A stretch of 64,000 nt of DNA from Gillisia sp. Hel1_33_143 (GCF_900104765.1 NZ_LT629737.1:62001-126000); one strand, 5' to 3'. Numbered from the stretch's first letter, positions 53,727-62,705 are shown. The notes: generated by a model from the sequence alone, not told the origin. Program-made: numbers and translations.

Positions 53727-55367
53727 ATGAATTTTGAAAGGTCTTTTAAAAAAGGTGTATTTATAGTATTCTTATTATTTATAATTTCATGTAATAACCA
53801 GGCCAATAATAATGTTAATGGCGATAGCTACAACCCACAATCTCCAGTAGAAGAGATAGCTGAAGGAACACCTGAAGCTATTTTAAGAGTATTGCAAGAA
53901 AAAGATAGCACTAGCCTATTTGAGAGAGATTCTATAAAAACCTTTTATAAGGCTCGAGCAAATAAGCCGGTATGGAGCGATACTCAATTTAGAAATGCGT
54001 TTTTAGACACCTTAAAAAATGCTAAATATCAAGGCTTTTTGTTTGAGGATTTTCATGGAAATGAAATTGAAAATCTCACCAAAAATTTACAAGATAGATC
54101 TTCAGAAGAAATAAGTGCTCTAGATATTTATTTAACAGACGCTTTCTTCAAATATGGCAAACAGCTCTGGTATGGAAAGACCAATCCTAAGAAATTACAC
54201 GAAATATGGGATCTTACTCGCAAAAAAATCTCGATCTCCAAACTCCTAAATGAATCAATTGATAAGAATGATCTATCCTTTGCTATAAAGAAATTAGGTC
54301 CTATCAATCCAATTTACAACAAACTGATTTTAGCTGCTAAAGAACAATCTATTTTAATGGAGAAGGATTCTTCAAAATTCATGAAGATTGAAATAGGAAA
54401 AACCATAAAACCAGAAAATTCAGATCCAAGAATGCCAATAATAAAAGCAAGACTACAACAACTTGGCTATTTAAAAGATGCGGACACGTCTAGCGTAAAT
54501 TCTAAAACATCAGAAAAGGCTATTAAAGCTTTTCAACAAGATCATGGCCTTATGATAGATGGAATTATAGGGAACGCAACGCTATACAATTTAAACAAAT
54601 CAGCTAAAGATTGGTATAATATTCTTCAAGTAAATCTAGAACGATGGAGATGGTACCCAAGAGAACTAGGATCAGATTATATATTAGTGAATGTAGCAGA
54701 CTTTAAGCTAGAGTTCATAAAAAACGGTAAATTTAAAGACGAGCATAAAATTGTAGTTGGATTACCATCTAGGGAAACCCCCGTATTTTCTGATGAGATA
54801 GAAAACATAGTTTTAAATCCATCCTGGTATATTCCCCCTACCATTAAAATTAAAGATGTAATTCCAGGCGCAAGAAAAGACCCTAACTATATAAATAAGA
54901 AACATTTAAATGTTATTTCTCAAAGCGGCGAACGCTTAGACCCTCTTAATGTAAACTGGAATTCTAAGGAGGTTTATAGCTATAGGTTTAAACAAGATCC
55001 TGGAAGCGCAAATCCATTAGGACAGGTAAAGATCAATTTCCCAAACAAACATTTGATCTATTTACATGACACCAATTCAAAATCGTTATTCAGTAATAAC
55101 GCTAGATCCAACAGTTCTGGCTGCGTAAGAGTAGAAGGAGTTATAGATCTGGCTAAAGAATTATTAAGCGATCAGAAACAATACAATTCAGATAAAGTAG
55201 ATGAATTGTTAGCTTCTGGCAAGACAAGATATATCAAACTAACTACTCCCGTAAAGATCTATATTTTCTATTGGACCGCATGGAGAGAAAATGGTAAAAC
55301 CCATTTTACCCATGATATATATAATGATGATGAAAAGATACTTAAAGCTCTGAATACCATTCACTAA
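53727..55367 (+). CDS. L,D-transpeptidase lipoprotein with peptidoglycan-binding domain (YcbB-like)
   Basis: A 546-residue envelope enzyme. The ATG at 53727 gives a short basic leader and a lipobox FIISC; the frame is open 30 bases further up. Domains are a long N-terminal scaffold (about 60-230), a PG_binding domain (about 245-295, IKARLQQLGYLKD and FQQDHGLMIDGIIGNATL), and a YkuD catalytic domain with YLHDTNSKSLF and RSNSSGCVRVEG, where His and Cys are the active pair. It forms 3-3 crosslinks or attaches lipoproteins to murein. Its stop shares bases with the convergent second transpeptidase gene. Confidence 0.92.
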   Translation: MNFERSFKKGVFIVFLLFIISCNNQANNNVNGDSYNPQSPVEEIAEGTPEAILRVLQEKDSTSLFERDSIKTFYKARANKPVWSDTQFRNAFLDTLKNAKYQGFLFEDFHGNEIENLTKNLQDRSSEEISALDIYLTDAFFKYGKQLWYGKTNPKKLHEIWDLTRKKISISKLLNESIDKNDLSFAIKKLGPINPIYNKLILAAKEQSILMEKDSSKFMKIEIGKTIKPENSDPRMPIIKARLQQLGYLKDADTSSVNSKTSEKAIKAFQQDHGLMIDGIIGNATLYNLNKSAKDWYNILQVNLERWRWYPRELGSDYILVNVADFKLEFIKNGKFKDEHKIVVGLPSRETPVFSDEIENIVLNPSWYIPPTIKIKDVIPGARKDPNYINKKHLNVISQSGERLDPLNVNWNSKEVYSYRFKQDPGSANPLGQVKINFPNKHLIYLHDTNSKSLFSNNARSNSSGCVRVEGVIDLAKELLSDQKQYNSDKVDELLASGKTRYIKLTTPVKIYIFYWTAWRENGKTHFTHDIYNDDEKILKALNTIH

Positions 55368-56110
55368 GCTTTGATCATTGCAGAATTGCTGTTATAATTG
55401 TTATCCGCAGAATATATGAACATTACAGATCTATCTTTAATGGTTTCAATAATATCTTTGGTAAGAGCTGCAGGAACTGCAGGACAACCATAACTTCTTC
55501 CTAATCTACCTGCACGATCAATAAAATCTTTAGTAGCATAATCTGCTCCATGAACAACTACATATCTATCTCTCGCATTAGAGTTAAATTTTTCCTCCTG
55601 TCCATCTATGAACATTGATAGTCCATTTTTACCATAATAGGTCTCTCCGGTTACATAGAACCCAAGTGATGACTGTAATGAGTTTACTTTGTTTGAAAAT
55701 TTACTAGCAAATTCTCCCCCTGTATTCTTACCATGAGCAACAAGGGTATTGAAAAGAACGGTATGATTTTTCATATCCAACACCCACATTCTTTTTTGAG
55801 TAGAGGAAAGTGTAAAATCTATAATAGTTAGGATCTCCTTTTTTACTAATGCTTTATCTTCTAATTTAGAATATCCCATCACTCCATATTTAAAGCTTTC
55901 CAAATTAGGGACGCTAGTGTTATTTTCTACAAACTCATTATACATCACATTTACTTTTTCATCAAAAGTTAAAGTAGCAGATTTTGCAGTTGGAGATGTT
56001 TCTAAAGTTGTTGTAGGAATAGTAACGTTTGTGTTATTATGGCCATCTAAGGTTGTAAATGCGAAAGAAGTAGCTAAAGCGGCAAATACAGTCAAGATTT
56101 TGTAGGTCAT
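55364..56110 (-). CDS. murein L,D-transpeptidase catalytic domain family protein
   Basis: A 248-residue exported protein (signal about 1-17). It carries FTLSSTQKRMWVLDMKNHTV, FVLVHG-type YVVVHGADYATKDF, and GRLGRSYGCPAVP with the active Cys, which places it in the murein L,D-transpeptidase catalytic domain family, distinct from the YkuD/PG-binding protein next door. It overlaps that gene tail to tail by 4 bases (CTAA). The upstream region is long and holds a palindrome. Confidence 0.88.
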   Translation of the reverse strand: MTYKILTVFAALATSFAFTTLDGHNNTNVTIPTTTLETSPTAKSATLTFDEKVNVMYNEFVENNTSVPNLESFKYGVMGYSKLEDKALVKKEILTIIDFTLSSTQKRMWVLDMKNHTVLFNTLVAHGKNTGGEFASKFSNKVNSLQSSLGFYVTGETYYGKNGLSMFIDGQEEKFNSNARDRYVVVHGADYATKDFIDRAGRLGRSYGCPAVPAALTKDIIETIKDRSVMFIYSADNNYNSNSAMIKA

Positions 56111-56539
56111 ATAATTTGGGTTTTATGGTTATATGTTAATTAAATGCAAAGAGAATACCAACTTACAAAAAATTATATTTAAATTCTTTATTTGATGATT
56201 AATATAGCTTATTTAACATTTCTAGCCGTCACAATACTGTAAATAAGCCTTTTGCGTCTTAATTTATAATGAACACTTTTTCTAAAACGTAATATATGCT
56301 GTATTATTATATAGAGGGCAAAATAAAATTTTTAAGAATTATTTAATGAATGCTAATTATTAATTTTAACATACCTGCTCTGAAGAAAATAATGATGAAT
56401 ATGTCTTTAATTTTGGAGTAACTACCATTATATCTGTTGTTAGGACAACAGATATTTATAATTTAATAAAATATTAATAAAGTAAGATTATAGCACCAAT
56501 ATTTAGTGCTTATCTTTACCCCTTATATATATTTCTAGC
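56111..56539. other. 429-base intergenic region between divergent L,D-transpeptidase and gpmI
   Basis: This is the longest gap in the window, A/T-rich and without a credible coding frame (longest start-to-stop about 15 codons). It holds the 11-bp inverted repeat at 56430-56455. A smaller dyad AGCAC/GTGCT (56492-56496 with 56506-56510) abuts TATCTTTA (56511-56518), a likely -7 box for gpmI 21 bases before its ATG. An unrecognised small RNA cannot be excluded. Confidence 0.5.
56430..56455. repeat. perfect 11-bp inverted repeat upstream of gpmI
   Basis: ATATCTGTTGT and ACAACAGATAT flank a TAGG loop. It is not placed after any gene stop and has only a mixed A/T tail, so it is more likely an operator or the hairpin of an unannotated transcript than a terminator for a known gene. 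Confidence 0.65.
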
Positions 56540-58057
56540 ATGAACAAAAAAGTAATCCTTATGATATTGGATGGCTGGGGTGTTACCCAAGACCCAAAAA
56601 TATCTGCAGTTGCTCAAGCAAAAACTCCTTTCTTCAATTCTTTATTAGAAAAATATCCTAATGGTGAATTATTAACTCACGGTATGAATGTAGGTCTTCC
56701 TGAAGGCCAAATGGGAAATAGTGAAGTTGGACATATGAATTTAGGAGCGGGTAGAATTGTATATCAAGATCTCGCAAAAATAAATCTAGCTGTAAAGAAT
56801 AATAGTTTAATAGAAGAGCCTGTTCTAGAACAAGCTTTTAATTATGCTAAAACCAACAACAAACCTATTCATTTTATGGGATTGGTGAGCGATGGAGGAG
56901 TTCATTCTCACATCAATCATTTGAAAGGATTACTATCTGCGGCAGAGAAATTTGGAGTTAAAGAAAAATACGTTCATGCTTTTACAGATGGTAGAGATGT
57001 AGACCCAAGATCTGGAAAAGGATTTATTGCAGATTTAGATGATCATCTAAATAAGACCAACAGCAAACTAGCCTCTATAATAGGAAGATATTTTGCTATG
57101 GATAGAGACAATAGATGGGAACGTGTTGAGAAAGCCTATGATCTTATTGTAAAAGGAGAAGGAGAAAAAACTCAAGATGCTCTACAGGCTATTCAAAATA
57201 GTTATGATAAGGACGTAACAGACGAGTTTATCGAACCAATAGTTCTTACAGATTCTAATGGGAATCCTGTTGCGACTTTGAAAGATGATGAGGTTGTAAT
57301 TTTCTTTAACTTTAGAACAGATCGAGGAAGACAACTTACAGAAGCTTTAACTCAAGAAGATTATTCTGAATATGAGATGAAGACAATGCCATTATACTTT
57401 GTAACATTAACCAAGTATGATGATACCTTCAATAATATAAATGTGGTTTTTAGCAAAGACAATATAAAAACTACATTAGGAGAAGTGCTTGAATATACAG
57501 GAAAATCACAAATTAGAATTGCTGAAACAGAGAAATATCCTCACGTAACGTTTTTCTTTAATGGTGGTCGTGAAAAACCTTTCAAAGGGGAAAAAAGAAT
57601 TATGGTAAATTCTCCAAAAGTAGCAACATACGACCTTCAGCCCGAAATGAGCGCTTATGAAATTCGAGATAAGATCATTCCGGAAATAAATTCTGGAGAT
57701 CCGGATTTTATTTGTCTTAATTTTGCCAATCCAGATATGGTAGGTCACACCGGTGTCATGGAAGCAGCGATAAAGGCTTGTGAAGTGGTAGATGAATGCG
57801 CTAAAGATGTTGTAGAAGCAGCAATAGAAAATGATTACACAGTTATTGTAATTGCAGATCATGGTAATAGTGAAGTTATGATTAACCCTGATGGAAGTCC
57901 AAATACTTCGCACACTACCAATCCGGTACCTTTTATAATGGTAGATAAAGATATAAAATCTATTAAAGATGGTAAGCTAGGAGATATAGCACCGACTATC
58001 TTAGAATTGATGGGGATCACTAAACCCGAACTAATGACTCAAAAATCCTTAATTTAA
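56540..58057 (+). CDS. gpmI: 2,3-bisphosphoglycerate-independent phosphoglycerate mutase
   Basis: A 505-residue Mn-dependent enzyme that interconverts 3- and 2-phosphoglycerate. It has the N-terminal VILMILDGWGVTQ, catalytic S61 in QMGNSEVGHMNLGAGR, the FTDGRDVDPRSG block, and metal-binding NPDMVGHTG and IADHGNSE. Length is normal. A thioredoxin-fold lipoprotein gene follows by 5 bases. Upstream is a long palindrome-bearing region. Confidence 0.96.
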   Translation: MNKKVILMILDGWGVTQDPKISAVAQAKTPFFNSLLEKYPNGELLTHGMNVGLPEGQMGNSEVGHMNLGAGRIVYQDLAKINLAVKNNSLIEEPVLEQAFNYAKTNNKPIHFMGLVSDGGVHSHINHLKGLLSAAEKFGVKEKYVHAFTDGRDVDPRSGKGFIADLDDHLNKTNSKLASIIGRYFAMDRDNRWERVEKAYDLIVKGEGEKTQDALQAIQNSYDKDVTDEFIEPIVLTDSNGNPVATLKDDEVVIFFNFRTDRGRQLTEALTQEDYSEYEMKTMPLYFVTLTKYDDTFNNINVVFSKDNIKTTLGEVLEYTGKSQIRIAETEKYPHVTFFFNGGREKPFKGEKRIMVNSPKVATYDLQPEMSAYEIRDKIIPEINSGDPDFICLNFANPDMVGHTGVMEAAIKACEVVDECAKDVVEAAIENDYTVIVIADHGNSEVMINPDGSPNTSHTTNPVPFIMVDKDIKSIKDGKLGDIAPTILELMGITKPELMTQKSLI

Positions 58058-58062
58058 ATTCT

Positions 58063-58632
58063 ATGAAAATGAGCTTTCTAATTATGATCTTATCCCTTGC
58101 AACAGCTTGTGGTAATACCAATGAAACAACTAAACCTCAAAATGAGCAGACTGAAGTTACAGCAGATGCATCTAATACTGCAGTAGTTCAACAAGGTATG
58201 TTATTGGGAGAATTCACTAAAGAAGATCTTCAAAAAGAACCTTTTGCTACTTGGTTTAATAATGGTTATAACAACTATTCTCCAAATGCAGAAGCACTTA
58301 AAACCATTAAAGAAAACATTTCAGATTATGAGATCGTAGCATATATGGGAACTTGGTGCCCAGATAGTAAAAGAGAAACTCCCAAATTATTCAAAATTTT
58401 AGATGAGTCTGGATATGACCTTTCTAAACTGACTATTTACGGAGTAGATCGTAGCAAGACAACAGAAGGAAAAACTGAAGAAAAGTGGAATGTAAAGAGA
58501 GTTCCTACTTTTATTTTTATAAAAGACGGTAAAGAAGTTAATAGATTTGTTGAATATCCTAAAGAATCTATTGAAGCTGATATCGCCAAAATAGTTAGCG
58601 GTAAAGAGTATAACGATTCTTACGCTCAATAA
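58063..58632 (+). CDS. thioredoxin-fold lipoprotein with single active cysteine
   Basis: A 189-residue protein with a lipoprotein signal (MKMSFLIMILSLATAC). The thioredoxin-like domain (about 80-180) has YMGTWCPDSKRETPKL in place of CxxC: one cysteine followed by PDS, so it cannot form the usual disulfide; a later KRVPTFIFIKDGKEV holds the cis-proline. Such CxxS proteins often bind rather than reduce disulfides. It starts 5 bases after gpmI, so it is co-transcribed with glycolysis genes for no obvious reason. Confidence 0.88.
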   Translation: MKMSFLIMILSLATACGNTNETTKPQNEQTEVTADASNTAVVQQGMLLGEFTKEDLQKEPFATWFNNGYNNYSPNAEALKTIKENISDYEIVAYMGTWCPDSKRETPKLFKILDESGYDLSKLTIYGVDRSKTTEGKTEEKWNVKRVPTFIFIKDGKEVNRFVEYPKESIEADIAKIVSGKEYNDSYAQ

Positions 58633-58681
58633 GAAAAGAATTTGCTTTATACCTATACGTTAGTAGTAACAACATTCTTAG

Positions 58682-58689
58682 TAATTTTG
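58682..58689 (+). promoter_or_regulatory. -7 box of the HAD-map operon
   Basis: TAATTTTG ends 5 bases before the ATG at 58695, so the message would be leaderless or nearly so. The intervening GGAGC could also act as a Shine-Dalgarno if transcription started further up. Confidence 0.4.
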
Positions 58690-58694
58690 GAGCT

Positions 58695-59126
58695 ATGATA
58701 GATGGACTAACCATTGCCGTAGATTTTGACGGCACTATAGTAGAGAATAAATATCCTCAAATAGGCAAACCAATTATATTTGCTTTAGAAACTCTAAAAA
58801 AGCTTCAAGAAGAAGGTCATTTATTAATTCTATGGACGTATAGATCTGGAAAAGAGCTAGATGAAGCCGTAATATTCTGTAAAAAAAATGGATTACAATT
58901 TTACGCAGTAAATAAAAGTTATCCTGAAGAAGTTTTCGAGGAGACTCAAAGCAGAAAAATTCAGGCAGATATTTTTATCGATGATAGAAATATTGGAGGT
59001 TTAGTAGGTTGGGGTGAGATCTATCAAACCTTAGGAAAAGAAAACATTTACGCTACCAAGAAAATTAAAAATAAAAAGAAGAAAGCCAGAAACGGGATTC
59101 TTAACTTTTTAAAACCTAAATTATGA
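58695..59126 (+). CDS. BT0820-like HAD-superfamily phosphatase
   Basis: A 143-residue capless HAD phosphatase. Motif I is IAVDFDGTIVENKYP, motif II LILWTYRSGKELDEA, motif III lysine in KIQADIFIDDRN, and motif IV ADIFIDDRNIGG. It matches the BT0820 family in length and in the EETQSRKIQADIFIDDR text. Substrate unknown. It overlaps map by 4 bases and is the first gene of the operon. Confidence 0.92.
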   Translation: MIDGLTIAVDFDGTIVENKYPQIGKPIIFALETLKKLQEEGHLLILWTYRSGKELDEAVIFCKKNGLQFYAVNKSYPEEVFEETQSRKIQADIFIDDRNIGGLVGWGEIYQTLGKENIYATKKIKNKKKKARNGILNFLKPKL

Positions 59127-59938
59127 TTATTATAAAATCAAGAGAAGAAATAGAATTAATGCGTGAAAGTGCATTAGTAGTTTCTAGAACTTTAGGGATG
59201 TTAGCTGCAGAAATAAAACCTGGAGTTACCACTCTTCAACTTGATAAAATGGCAGAAGAGTATATTAGAGAACAAAATGCAATTCCTGGTTTTTTAGGAA
59301 TGTATGATTTTCCTAATACACTGTGCATGAGTCCAAATGCTCAGGTGGTTCACGGTATTCCGAATAACACGCCTTTACAAGAAGGAGATATAATTTCTAT
59401 AGACTGCGGAGCTGTAAAGAATGATTATTACGGAGATCATGCATACACTTTTGCTGTAGGAGAAATTGCAGAAGACACCAAAGATTTATTAAAAGTCACC
59501 AAAGAATCTCTATACGCTGGTATAAGCGAACTTAAGGTTGGGAATAGAGTTGGCGATGTTGGCTACGCTATTCAGAAATACTGTGAAGATCGTGGGTACG
59601 GAGTAGTTAGAGAATTAGTTGGGCATGGTCTTGGTAAAAAAATGCACGAAGATCCAGAGATGCCTAATTATGGACAAAGAGGCCGCGGAAAGAAGTTGGT
59701 AGAAGGAATGGTAGTTGCCATAGAGCCAATGATAAATTTGGGTACAAAAAGAATTAACCAGCTAAAAGATGGTTGGACTATATTAACAGCAGATAATAAA
59801 CCTAGTGCACATTTTGAACATGATGTAGCAATTGTAGATGGTAAGCCAGAATTACTTTCAACATTTAAATACATCTACGAAGCTTTAGGTATTGTTAGTG
59901 CAGAAGAAGAACCTTTTAGGTCCAAAGTTTATGATTAA
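59123..59938 (+). CDS. map: type I methionine aminopeptidase
   Basis: A 271-residue enzyme that removes the first methionine of proteins. Metal-binding residues lie in ISIDCGAVKNDYYGDHAYTF, GHGLGKKMHEDPEMPNYG and AIEPMINLG, and the last Glu near FEHDVAIVDGK. Length is normal for the short type I form without a zinc-finger N-domain. The NUMOD4 gene starts 7 bases before its stop, so translation is coupled. Confidence 0.96.
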   Translation: MIIIKSREEIELMRESALVVSRTLGMLAAEIKPGVTTLQLDKMAEEYIREQNAIPGFLGMYDFPNTLCMSPNAQVVHGIPNNTPLQEGDIISIDCGAVKNDYYGDHAYTFAVGEIAEDTKDLLKVTKESLYAGISELKVGNRVGDVGYAIQKYCEDRGYGVVRELVGHGLGKKMHEDPEMPNYGQRGRGKKLVEGMVVAIEPMINLGTKRINQLKDGWTILTADNKPSAHFEHDVAIVDGKPELLSTFKYIYEALGIVSAEEEPFRSKVYD

Positions 59939-60494
59939 GAATTTCAGACAAGAGCAATGGAAAACCTTGCATAAAGATATCTGGCAGGATAGATTTGTGT
60001 ACAAAATTTCCAATTACGGACGTGTTATTAGTTTTGTGAAAAATCCAGAGGGAGAGCTTCTAAATGGCGGGAGAACTGCCGGTTATCTATCTTTTGTTGT
60101 GAATCTAAAAGATGGTAAAAAGAAGAACTATTATTTTCACAGAATTGTTGCAGAACTGTTTATAGAGAGAAAAGAGAATCAGGAATTTGTAATCCATAAG
60201 AACTACAAAAAACATGATAACGAAGTTTCTAATCTGGATTGGGCTACAAAAGATGAATGGGTTCAACATCAATATGGAAACCCCAATGTTAAGGAAACTA
60301 AAGTTAAGCGAAAGCTAAGAAAGATCACATCGTACTCTAAACTTTCTTATGCACAAGCCGTTATCTTAAAGAAAAAGTTATTAGATCCTAACAGAAAAAC
60401 TAGAATTAGAGTTCTAGCGAAACAATTTGGAGTTTCTGAGATGCAATTATATAGAATAAAATCTGGAGAAAACTGGGGTGATATTGAAGTATGA
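59931..60494 (+). CDS. NUMOD4/HNH-type protein with C-terminal helix-turn-helix
   Basis: A 187-residue protein: a NUMOD4 motif (about 8-50, WQDRFVYKISNYGRVISF), an HNH-like core (about 68-115) with H70 in YYFHRIVAELFI, H89 in EFVIHKNYKKHDNE and N101 in SNLDWATKDE, and a C-terminal helix-turn-helix (about 138-182, VLAKQFGVSEMQLYRIKSG). Such proteins resemble homing endonucleases, but here it sits in a housekeeping operon, overlapping map by 8 bases and the methyltransferase gene by 4. The frame is open upstream; the ATG at 59931 is chosen. A domesticated nuclease or regulator is likely. Confidence 0.82.
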   Translation: MIKNFRQEQWKTLHKDIWQDRFVYKISNYGRVISFVKNPEGELLNGGRTAGYLSFVVNLKDGKKKNYYFHRIVAELFIERKENQEFVIHKNYKKHDNEVSNLDWATKDEWVQHQYGNPNVKETKVKRKLRKITSYSKLSYAQAVILKKKLLDPNRKTRIRVLAKQFGVSEMQLYRIKSGENWGDIEV

Positions 60495-61258
60495 TACGCA
60501 GCATATTCAAATTTACCCTTAATACAATTCCAAGGCCTCTACTAATAAGACTTAGTTATTTAGCCAAACCTATTCTAGAGATCGTTTTAAAGGGTCATCG
60601 TTATCAAGACCCAATAGATGGAAAAGAATTTAAAAAATTTCTTCCCTACGGATATGAAAATCAGAGAGAGAATGTATTATCTCCTTCTACGCTATCTTTA
60701 GAACGCCATAGGCTTCTGTGGCTCTATTTAAAGGAAGAAACTAGCTTTTTCAAGAGTACTATAAAAGTGTTACATTTTGCTCCAGAACAAGCTTTTTACA
60801 AAAGATTTAGAAAGTTAAAAAATCTGGACTATACCACTACAGATCTCAATTCTCCTTTAGCTGATGTAAAAGCTGATATATGCAACTTACCTTTTAAAGA
60901 TAATGAATACGATTTTATACTTTGCAATCATGTTTTAGAACATATTCCAAATGACACTAAAGCTATGGAGGAACTATTTAGAGTTTTGAAACCCGGTGGT
61001 ACTGCAATACTTCAAATTCCGCAAGAATTAAGTAGAGCAGAAACATTTCAAGACGATAGCATTACAGATCCTAAAGAAAGAGCCAAGATTTTTGGCCAAT
61101 ATGATCACGTTAGAATATATGGAAGAGATTATTTCGCTAAATTGAGAAGCGTTGGTTTTAAGGTAAAGGAAGTAGACTATACCTCAAAATTAACACCAGC
61201 AGAGGTAGACAAATACCGTATTGCTGTTGGCGAAATTATACCTGTTTGCTGTAAATAA
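60491..61258 (+). CDS. class I SAM-dependent methyltransferase
   Basis: A 255-residue methyltransferase. The SAM pocket is unusual: VLHFAPEQAFYKRFRK, then DYTTTDLNSPLADVKADICN, NEYDFILCNHVLEHIPNDTK and FRVLKPGGTAILQIP. The GxGxG motif is replaced by HFAPEQ, as in methyltransferases acting on glycans or small metabolites. It is last in the HAD-map-NUMOD4 operon, and ends 7 bases from convergent apbE. Substrate unknown. Confidence 0.9.
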   Translation: MIRSIFKFTLNTIPRPLLIRLSYLAKPILEIVLKGHRYQDPIDGKEFKKFLPYGYENQRENVLSPSTLSLERHRLLWLYLKEETSFFKSTIKVLHFAPEQAFYKRFRKLKNLDYTTTDLNSPLADVKADICNLPFKDNEYDFILCNHVLEHIPNDTKAMEELFRVLKPGGTAILQIPQELSRAETFQDDSITDPKERAKIFGQYDHVRIYGRDYFAKLRSVGFKVKEVDYTSKLTPAEVDKYRIAVGEIIPVCCK

Positions 61259-61264
61259 GTACGC

Positions 61265-62299
61265 CTAATTTTTTATGAGAGCGCTATCGAATCCCGGTGT
61301 TTTAAAAACCTTAATACTTCCATCACTTTCAGTATAAATTAAATAAACATCTATATTATCCAACATATTAAGCATCTGCTTAGATCTTTCTAAACCCAAT
61401 GCCATAAAAGCGGTAGCATACCCATCTGCCAACGTACAGTTTTTTGCCAAAACAGAAGCACTTAAGAGATTGCTCTTTTCAGATCTACCCGTAAGCGGAT
61501 CTATAGTATGAACAAAAACCTGCCCAGTCTTTGGATCTTTTCTAAATTTCCTATAATTTCCTGAGGTTGCCATGGCCTTATTTTGTAGTTCTAAGGTAGC
61601 TTCAAAAGTTCTTACACCTTCCTCTTGCATAGGATCATCTATTGCCACAACCCAGTTAGAATTCTTAACTGTATTAGAGCCACTTGCCACAAGTTCCCCT
61701 CCTAATTCTATAAGATAATCTTTTATGTTCTTAGAAGTGAAATAACGTCCAATTGCATCTATAGTATACCCCTTGGCAATAGCATTAAAATCTATATAAA
61801 TTTCAGGATGCTGCTTTTCTATCTTATTTTGAGAGGTAAGTTTTACTTTATTAAATCCTACATATTGTAACATAGAATCTATCTCTATCTGTTGGACACT
61901 GTCTAATGTATGATCTGGACCAAATCCATAAGCATTTACCAAACTACCTACTGTAGGATCAAAATACCCATTGCTTTCCTTATATATCTTATCTGAAGTA
62001 TTAAAAACTTCTTGAAAATTATCATCTACAATTATATCTGTATCTCCAGAATTGATCTTAGAGATATCTGAGTCTGATTGATAGGTACTCATAGATTTAT
62101 TAATCACTTTAAAAATAGAATCCAATCCCTTTTCTGCTTGTTCTTCAGAAAGATCACCAAAGTATTTAATATGATAGGAAGTTCCTAATGCTGCTCCTTC
62201 CAAGCTATGTTCTCCATTCTTGGCATTATTACAACTATTCAATGATATGAATACTATTAAAAGCCCAAGCCAAGTTTTATATTTCTTGTATCCCGTCAT
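61265..62299 (-). CDS. apbE: FAD:protein FMN transferase
   Basis: A 344-residue lipoprotein-like exported flavin transferase (hydrophobic start, SLNSCNNAKNG lipobox). It attaches FMN by a phosphoester bond to Thr in NqrB and NqrC and in related subunits. Motifs are EGAALGTSYHIKYFG, FDPTVGSLVNAYGFGPD, DFNAIAKGYTIDAIG, YLIELGGELVASGSN, and the late TSGNYRKFRKD. It overlaps the small conserved gene by 23 bases, and nqrF is next upstream, so the three work together in Na+-NQR. Confidence 0.95.
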   Translation of the reverse strand: MTGYKKYKTWLGLLIVFISLNSCNNAKNGEHSLEGAALGTSYHIKYFGDLSEEQAEKGLDSIFKVINKSMSTYQSDSDISKINSGDTDIIVDDNFQEVFNTSDKIYKESNGYFDPTVGSLVNAYGFGPDHTLDSVQQIEIDSMLQYVGFNKVKLTSQNKIEKQHPEIYIDFNAIAKGYTIDAIGRYFTSKNIKDYLIELGGELVASGSNTVKNSNWVVAIDDPMQEEGVRTFEATLELQNKAMATSGNYRKFRKDPKTGQVFVHTIDPLTGRSEKSNLLSASVLAKNCTLADGYATAFMALGLERSKQMLNMLDNIDVYLIYTESDGSIKVFKTPGFDSALIKN

Positions 62300-62636
62300 A
62301 ATTAACTATATAATCTTCTTCTCTTGAAATAGGTTTTTCGTAATTCGTGGAGTTGGCTAAACCAACGCCTGCATAGAAAGTTGACGCATTAAATTTTAAT
62401 GCATGCTCCTTCATACTTTTCATAAATATATGGTCATATTCCTTGGGATCTTCAGGATATGTGATGGCTCTAACTATTACAAAATGTAGCTTCTTATTCT
62501 TTAAAGCAACAAATTGCGGATTAGATTTAAGTTCACTTTTGATACCTAAAAATTCAAAGCCTTGTTTTTCCAAATCCTCACCTACAATATTCATTGCTAA
62601 ATTGTGAAGTTCCTGCTTATCGAGTTCATTTTTCAT
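62277..62636 (-). CDS. small conserved protein between nqrF and apbE
   Basis: A 119-residue cytosolic protein, MKNELDKQELHNLAMNIVGEDL..., with a central PQFVALKNKKLHFVIVRAI strand pair and MKSMKEHALKFNASTFYAGV towards the end. In Flavobacteriaceae, proteins of this type are often labelled as Na+-translocating NADH-quinone reductase subunit F although they have no ferredoxin, FAD or NADH motif. That label seems to come from position. It overlaps apbE by 23 bases and follows nqrF by 120 bases. A role in assembling Na+-NQR is inference. Confidence 0.8.
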   Translation of the reverse strand: MKNELDKQELHNLAMNIVGEDLEKQGFEFLGIKSELKSNPQFVALKNKKLHFVIVRAITYPEDPKEYDHIFMKSMKEHALKFNASTFYAGVGLANSTNYEKPISREEDYIVNYDGIQEI

Positions 62637-62705
62637 AACAACATCAAAAATACAACTTAAGGTATTTCAATAAAGAAAATCGATGCTAAAATATTATTCA
62701 ACTTA

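Noticed and set aside
56193-56240. A 15-codon frame in the long gap before gpmI
   Set aside because: Too short, with no clear ribosome site and no recognisable pattern; chance in A/T-rich DNA.
56430-56455. Reading the inverted repeat as a terminator
   Set aside because: It follows no gene in either direction (both neighbours are divergent) and lacks a proper T tract.
59931-60494. Active mobile homing endonuclease insertion
   Set aside because: No intron or intein in map or its neighbours, and stop/start overlaps on both sides point to a settled operon gene.
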